Below, in pieces: positions 60,392 to 64,000 of a DNA stretch of 64,000 nucleotides. The position numbers and the translations under genes were made by a program. The notes under the pieces are model-generated. The model saw only the letters and a list, made by a program, of their open reading frames with translations, was not told where the DNA came from and did not search any database. Within the stretch, counting starts at the first letter, position 1, and each line of letters opens with the position of its first letter. Source of the DNA: Phaeobacter porticola (GTDB lineage Bacteria > Pseudomonadota > Alphaproteobacteria > Rhodobacterales > Rhodobacteraceae); contig NZ_CP016365.1 of assembly GCF_001888185.1 (NCBI RefSeq), positions 62,001 through 126,000 of the forward strand, read 5' to 3'.

Positions 60392-61255
60392 CTATTGACG
60401 CGAACGTGCTAGAGGCAGCGGCTCTTTGAAAGTAAGCGTCCGGTAGGGAAACGGAATTTCGATCCCGGCCTCATCCAAGGCACGTTTGACACGGGCGACA
60501 ACCTGATCCTTTGAGCGGCGGACTTCGACGGGTTCAGATCCCGCCCACCATGTCACCTCAAAGTTGATCGAAGAGCTCGCGAATTCCTGAGCAAAAATCT
60601 GAATCGGGTGCCCGGACTGATCAACCGTGTCGCAATCGGACACCGCCTTGGCAATGACATCCCGTGCGGCATCAACGTCCTCATCATAGGCCACGCCACA
60701 TATAATCGTGACCCGGCGCAGGTCGCCGTGGGTTCGGATAATAACCGGGTTTTTGAATAGGATTGAGTTTGGCACGATCACCAATTGCCCGTCGGTTTGC
60801 AGGATATGGCTCTCCCGAATGGCGATCTGATCGACCTTGCCTTCAATGCCTTCACATTCGATATGGTCGCCGATGCGCATCTCGCGTCGGAACAGAATGA
60901 TGATCCCAGCGAGAAAATTCTCAAAGACATCTTTGAAGGCAAAACCGATGGCAACCGACCCGATGCCAAGGCCCGCCAAAATACTTGCAGGCGTCAGACC
61001 GGGAAAAACGATGACAGCGGCGATCATGATCCCCATCATCCAAACAAAAATCGAGGCAAGCAGGTTGAACAGATCCTTGAGGCTTTGGCGCAGTTTCATA
61101 CCACGAACGATCCGCCGAACAACAAAATGAACAAGCCTGTTTAAAGCAATGGTCAGTAGAAGAACAATAAACGCGACAGCAAGCTGAGGGAGCAAAGCAA
61201 TAGACGCCCGCGCGATCTCAGTCAGTTGAGTCAGCAGAATTTGGATGGGTTCCAT
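60392..61255 (-). CDS. MscS-family mechanosensitive channel
   Basis: A 287-residue small-conductance mechanosensitive channel. Three N-terminal membrane helices end in the pore-lining TM3 GLGIGSVAIGFAFKDVFENFLAGIIILF, followed by the beta domain (FRREMRIGDHIECEGIEGKVDQIAIRESHI, PNSILFKNPVI) and the alpha-beta C-terminal domain. Length equals E. coli MscS. It releases solutes on hypo-osmotic shock. A perfect EcfG-type promoter (61342-61366, minus strand) precedes it. Confidence 0.92.
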   Translation of the reverse strand: MEPIQILLTQLTEIARASIALLPQLAVAFIVLLLTIALNRLVHFVVRRIVRGMKLRQSLKDLFNLLASIFVWMMGIMIAAVIVFPGLTPASILAGLGIGSVAIGFAFKDVFENFLAGIIILFRREMRIGDHIECEGIEGKVDQIAIRESHILQTDGQLVIVPNSILFKNPVIIRTHGDLRRVTIICGVAYDEDVDAARDVIAKAVSDCDTVDQSGHPIQIFAQEFASSSINFEVTWWAGSEPVEVRRSKDQVVARVKRALDEAGIEIPFPYRTLTFKEPLPLARSRQ

Positions 61256-61341
61256 GGTGAACAGTTCTCTGAAATGGGAAGATCATGTCGAAACGAATTT
61301 TACACGCTAGCGGTGCCATCTGCTTCGCACCACATGGGTAC

Positions 61342-61366
61342 AACGGTTTTCAACGCGTTTCGTTCC
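61342..61366 (-). promoter_or_regulatory. EcfG-type promoter of mscS
   Basis: On the minus strand GGAAC (61366-61362), 16-base spacer and CGTT (61345-61342) match the alphaproteobacterial general stress response consensus exactly. The -10 box is 86 bases upstream of the mscS ATG. Confidence 0.7.
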
Positions 61367-61394
61367 CAATTTTGCGAGCGGGCCTGTTCACGCT

Positions 61395-61419
61395 GGAACC
61401 AAACCGAGATCTCGGCGAT
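61395..61419 (+). promoter_or_regulatory. Near-consensus EcfG-type promoter toward mgtC
   Basis: GGAAC-N16-CGAT, one base off the CGTT box. It is about 190 bases upstream of the mgtC-like start. Confidence 0.4.
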
Positions 61420-61605
61420 GTTTCTATTGCTGGTTTACACACCAGATTCCAAAAACCACTCTACCGACCGCGGTCTCGAGTGCAATGCCTTTGCCAGCCA
61501 ACAAACGGTCACAACCCCGCCCAGACAGAGGTCGACAGGCGCCAGGCAGTCAGATGCTGCAAGAGGGCGTGCGGCGTGGTATCAATCTGGAAATGGTAAA
61601 CTGAT

Positions 61606-62097
61606 ATGGAATTGGGCATGCCAGAATGGCTGAGCGGAATAGGTTTTGAATTCGAGCAGGGGGATTGGTTCCTGCGGCTGGTGTTGGCGCTTGCGGCGGG
61701 TGCCATACTTGGCATCGACAGAGAAGTTCGCAAACGCCGAATTGGGGTTCGAACATATATGATGGTCTCTCTGGGGTCGGCCATCTTTACAATCCTGTCC
61801 GTCGAGATGGCGCAGGATATGACAGATGCGGGGCTATCAGCGGATCCAACACGGGTCATTCAGGGGCTTATCGGTGGGTTGGGCTTTCTGGGGGCCGGGG
61901 CTATCATACAGGGCGACAAGCGGGTCGGAGGGATGGCAACCGCTGCGAGCCTATGGCTGTCTGGGGCATTGGGGTTGGCTGCGGGTATGGGCTACGGTGT
62001 CTTTGCTATTGTTTGCGCGATCCTTGCAGCCGTTTTACTCGCTGTCAGCCGTATCATGGAACATCGTGGCGCTGACGACAGGCCTGATCTCCGTTGA
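61606..62097 (+). CDS. MgtC/SapB-family membrane protein
   Basis: A 163-residue protein with four to five hydrophobic segments and the MgtC N-terminal signature: RLVLALAAGAILGIDREVRKRRIGVRTYMMVSLGSA, then GLGFLGAGAIIQ and GMATAASLWLSGALGLAAGMG. MgtC proteins modulate ATP synthase and magnesium or acid stress survival; the C-terminal cytoplasmic domain of Salmonella MgtC is absent here. It is divergent from mscS and probably part of the same stress regulon. Confidence 0.88.
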   Translation: MELGMPEWLSGIGFEFEQGDWFLRLVLALAAGAILGIDREVRKRRIGVRTYMMVSLGSAIFTILSVEMAQDMTDAGLSADPTRVIQGLIGGLGFLGAGAIIQGDKRVGGMATAASLWLSGALGLAAGMGYGVFAIVCAILAAVLLAVSRIMEHRGADDRPDLR

Positions 62098-62396
62098 ACC
62101 ACCCAAGCGATGGCACCGGGTTCCGGCTCAACCTCAATGGAACGATTTTGGCAACCATTCGTTAGGCTAGTGAGCTGTGGCAATCACGGTTTGTCAGCAG
62201 AGTACAGAAATCACGGAGATCGACGTGTTTATAGACTTGGTACTCCACGACGGCTTTGGAACACGTTACGGGGCGCACGTCGTCGCGCGCGCCCACAGCG
62301 AAATATGCGGAATTTCGCGCCCAAAGTGCAGCATAGATGCCCGGACAAACTGCCGCTGACCAAAATCAAACCTCTAGACGACTCTCCAAGGTGAGC
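62098..62396. other. Leader region before the DUF998-like gene
   Basis: About 299 bases containing a perfect EcfG-type promoter (62139-62163). A GTG-start frame of 44 codons at 62226-62360 with GGAG upstream is possible but has no recognisable product. Confidence 0.5.
62139..62163 (+). promoter_or_regulatory. EcfG-type promoter upstream of DUF998-like gene
   Basis: GGAAC (62139-62143), 16-base spacer, CGTT (62160-62163). It is 233 bases upstream of the DUF998-like ATG, implying a long leader or a small gene or RNA in between. Confidence 0.65.
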
Positions 62397-63057
62397 ATGA
62401 TGATCAAAGAGACAGCGCAGCCAAAGCTGGCTGAGGAACCGACGCTTATGATCGCCCTTGGCGTCTATGCCATTCTCGGATGCCTGATCTTCGCAGCCAG
62501 TATTCTGATCGCGGATCAGATCGTGCCAGACCATGATTGGATTGCCGACACGATCAGCGATTTAGGGGCGGGCGAGTATGAGTTTATCGTCGACATTGGG
62601 ATCTACGCGTTTGCGGCCGCCTTGATATCTCTATCGCTGTTGGCAGCGCATGTTCACATGGGTGGCTGGGAATGGAGCCTCGGAACAGTTGGGCTGGCGC
62701 TGCTTGGGCTTATTGTGTTCCTCGTGGGTGCACGAGACGAATATGGCGACAGTGATCAGGAAGGCGTGGTTATTCATATCTATCTTGTGTATGCTTTGGG
62801 TGCCTTGATCGCGGCCATACCGGTATTGATGGCAAAGGGCGTGCGCAGGGCTGGCAATATACTTGCAACGGCATTGACCTGCATCGCGGGCGTTTGGACC
62901 CTGTCAGCACCCGTTTTTTTTCTTTCTGCCAACACATGTCGACGGCGCATATGAACGCTACCTTGGCATGATCGCATTTGCCTTTGTCGGCACATTGGCC
63001 GCTTTTTTTATCCGCCGGGGTTTTGCCACTGACGCCGGTGCCAGCCCGTCGCTGTAA
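62397..63057 (+). pseudogene. DUF998-like membrane protein, frameshifted in a run of eight T
   Basis: The frame from ATG 62397 (AAGGTG upstream) encodes about six membrane helices with the DUF998-type segment WIADTISDLGAGEYEF. At the run of eight T at 62914-62921 the frame ends after 185 codons in SANTCRRRI. The +1 frame continues with LPTHVDGAYERYLGMIAFAFVG and stops at 63057, restoring the last helix. Removing one T would give an intact 219-residue protein. This can be a true mutation, a slippage-controlled switch or a sequencing error. Confidence 0.72.
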
Positions 63058-63094
63058 AATCGAAGAGGTTCTCGTAGGGCAGGCTCTTCTCGAT

Positions 63095-63119
63095 GGAACA
63101 AACCCCATTCCGAACCGTT
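63095..63119 (+). promoter_or_regulatory. EcfG-type promoter of csbD-like gene
   Basis: GGAAC (63095-63099), 16-base spacer, CGTT (63116-63119). The -10 box ends 32 bases before the CsbD ATG, an ideal distance. Confidence 0.78.
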
Positions 63120-63151
63120 GGGTTATCATCACACATAAAGGAACCAGCACC

Positions 63152-63325
63152 ATGGCAAATGATGACCAAGCAAAAGGCAAAGCCAAGGATATCGGCGGCA
63201 AGATCAAAGAAGAAGTCGGCGATGTAACAGGCAATGATGAGCTGAAGCGTGACGGCCAAACCGATCAGGCGGAAGGCAAGCTGCAGAAAGGCGTCGGTGA
63301 CGTCAAGGATAAGCTGTCCGATTGA
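63152..63325 (+). CDS. CsbD-family stress protein
   Basis: A 57-residue hydrophilic protein rich in Lys, Asp, Glu and Gly with the CsbD pattern of repeated KGKxKxxxGxxxGxxxLxxxGxxDQxxGKxQ. AAAGGAACC is a good ribosome site before the ATG. CsbD proteins are induced by the general stress sigma factor in Bacillus and by EcfG in alphaproteobacteria; molecular function is unknown. The promoter match at 63095 fits this regulation. Confidence 0.9.
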   Translation: MANDDQAKGKAKDIGGKIKEEVGDVTGNDELKRDGQTDQAEGKLQKGVGDVKDKLSD

Positions 63326-63467
63326 TAACAGGTTCCGGCCGCCTGCCCGATCTGCGCGAGATAGGACGCATCGCGTCCATCTCGCGCCGGTCTCCCGCCG
63401 CAGCCAGTAATATCGGTGACACGCCCCCGCCGACGGGACGCTCGTCGCCACAACCGAGGACATCACC

Positions 63468-63635
63468 GTGACCAACGACCCAAATCCCATTCCGCCCGAA
63501 GTGCCGGCACCCCGCCCAAAGGAGGCGCCCGCGTCGCCGCCACAAGAGGTCCCAGACACATACCCGGTCGAAAATCCGGTTGATGCGCCGTCACAGAATC
63601 CCGACCCCCAGCTGCCGCCTCAGATACCGCGTTGA
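63468..63635 (+). CDS. Small proline-rich protein
   Basis: A 55-residue frame from GTG 63468 (GAGG 8 bases upstream) to TGA 63635. About a third of the residues are proline (PNPIPPEVPAPRP, DPQLPPQIPR) and the rest mostly Glu, Asp, Gln and Val. No membrane segment. It follows the csbD-like gene by 142 bases and may be co-transcribed under the EcfG promoter. Codon choice and the ribosome site support a gene, but function is unknown. Confidence 0.5.
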   Translation: MTNDPNPIPPEVPAPRPKEAPASPPQEVPDTYPVENPVDAPSQNPDPQLPPQIPR

Positions 63636-63756
63636 CAGGACCGGCAGGGCACCCATCCGTCGCTTACCAACAAGGCGGCATGGAGAATGAGCAAGGGTAG
63701 CGCATTCTCATAGCCAATGCGGATTGTCATGGGCCACGGAATATGGCCGACACACA

Positions 63757-64000
63757 TCACACCGAACAGAAATGCGTGTCTTCGTCCGCAACCTGATTTT
63801 TGCCGAAATCGGCATGATCCGGGATGCGCCCAAAAGCGATTTTTGCACCCAGATAGCCGCCGGGCACGTCATCCTGCACGCCCAGCGAAATGGCTTCGGG
63901 GCCGTGTTGTTGCCTAAGCTGGTCCATCAAATCACTCACAGCTTCCCAGCGATCAAGATTGGCCTTTTCTGGCGCCGCATCGTTCAGGAACAAATCACCG
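63757..64000 (-). CDS. Y-family DNA polymerase (DinB/UmuC-like), C-terminal part, 5' end beyond window
   Basis: The frame is open to the right edge. The visible 80 residues include DRWEAVSDLMDQLRQQHGPEAISLG and GAKIAFGRIPDHADF, the usual C-terminus of alphaproteobacterial DinB-type translesion polymerases after the little-finger domain. The catalytic palm and fingers lie outside the window. There is no EcfG-type site nearby on this strand within the window. Confidence 0.7.
   Translation of the reverse strand, partial: GDLFLNDAAPEKANLDRWEAVSDLMDQLRQQHGPEAISLGVQDDVPGGYLGAKIAFGRIPDHADFGKNQVADEDTHFCSV

Larger units (their letters stand above)
61256..61605. other. Divergent intergenic region with two EcfG-type promoters
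   Basis: About 350 bases between mscS and mgtC. Leftward GGAAC-N16-CGTT lies at 61342-61366 and a rightward near-match lies at 61395-61419. No gene is supported. Confidence 0.6.

Noticed and set aside
60172-60429. 85-codon rightward frame rich in Gly and Ala before mscS
   Set aside because: No ribosome site, no recognisable motif, and it overlaps the MscS C-terminus on the other strand.
62258-62284. GGAAC followed by CGTC after 18 bases
   Set aside because: Wrong spacing and -10 box for EcfG; the perfect site at 62139 explains the gene better.

Overview
The window looks like a replicon segment of a Roseobacter-group alphaproteobacterium (Rhodobacterales, Phaeobacter/Pseudovibrio-like). The main reason is an apparently complete set of tropodithietic acid (TDA) genes (paaZ2, tdaF, tdaR3-R2-R1, tdaE-D-C, tdaB, tdaA). 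A YjbH-type envelope protein, a DabAB inorganic-carbon pump and perfect EcfG-type promoter matches (GGAAC-N16-CGTT) also fit. All assignments come from reading the sequence and from recalled knowledge of families; no database search was run. Layout: 1-7.9 kb holds envelope genes (partial YjbH-like protein, a PPP phosphatase, a DUF418-like membrane protein behind a palindromic operator, a small RTX protein, an MltB-type lipoprotein, a periplasmic ClpP-like protease and a large membrane protein). 8.3-12.1 kb is a tightly overlapping stressosome-like operon (RsbR, RsbS, RsbT, an RsbX-like phosphatase fused to a GHKL ATPase, and a HisKA_2 histidine kinase fused to a second GHKL ATPase). 12.1-17.3 kb holds an amidohydrolase, a PLP lyase, an Lrp regulator, a second MltB-like enzyme and an SDR-fold protein. 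17.4-37.3 kb is the TDA region. It also contains a DoxX-like membrane protein, a haloperoxidase-like secreted protein, a DASS anion transporter, TrmO and a four-gene SBP-dependent ABC importer. A 17-bp dyad (CCTCAG-N5-CTGAGG, LysR-type T-N11-A) recurs in four intergenic regions of this segment and is a candidate TdaA operator. 37.5-44.2 kb is a peptide-type ABC operon ending in a HypT-like LysR gene. It is followed by a second RTX protein and a DUF995-like protein. At 46.3 kb lies tRNA-Arg(ACG). Directly downstream is an unusual array: three direct copies of a 48-bp core delimit two tandem units (46421-49151 and 49152-50515). Each unit starts with the core plus a Ner-like HTH gene, carries different small cargo genes (DUF995-like lipoprotein and Qnr-like pentapeptide protein; a two-TM protein), and ends with the same 143-bp iteron-bearing sequence. 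An IS21-family element with an amber codon in istA, an interrupted TIR gene and an integrase scrap follow. From 54.4 kb come dabA-dabB with a divergent LysR gene, a GNAT remnant in AT-rich DNA, and a stress cluster (MscS, MgtC, a frameshifted DUF998-like gene, CsbD, a proline-rich peptide). A Y-family polymerase gene runs off the right edge. How the parts may work together: PaaZ2 diverts a phenylacetate-catabolic intermediate, TdaB-F build TDA, TdaR1-R3 protect the cell, and TdaA controls the set through the repeated dyad. The stressosome-like operon ends in a kinase class that in alphaproteobacteria feeds PhyR/NepR/EcfG, and three consensus EcfG promoters lie at the other end of the window. 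A signalling link between them is inference only.
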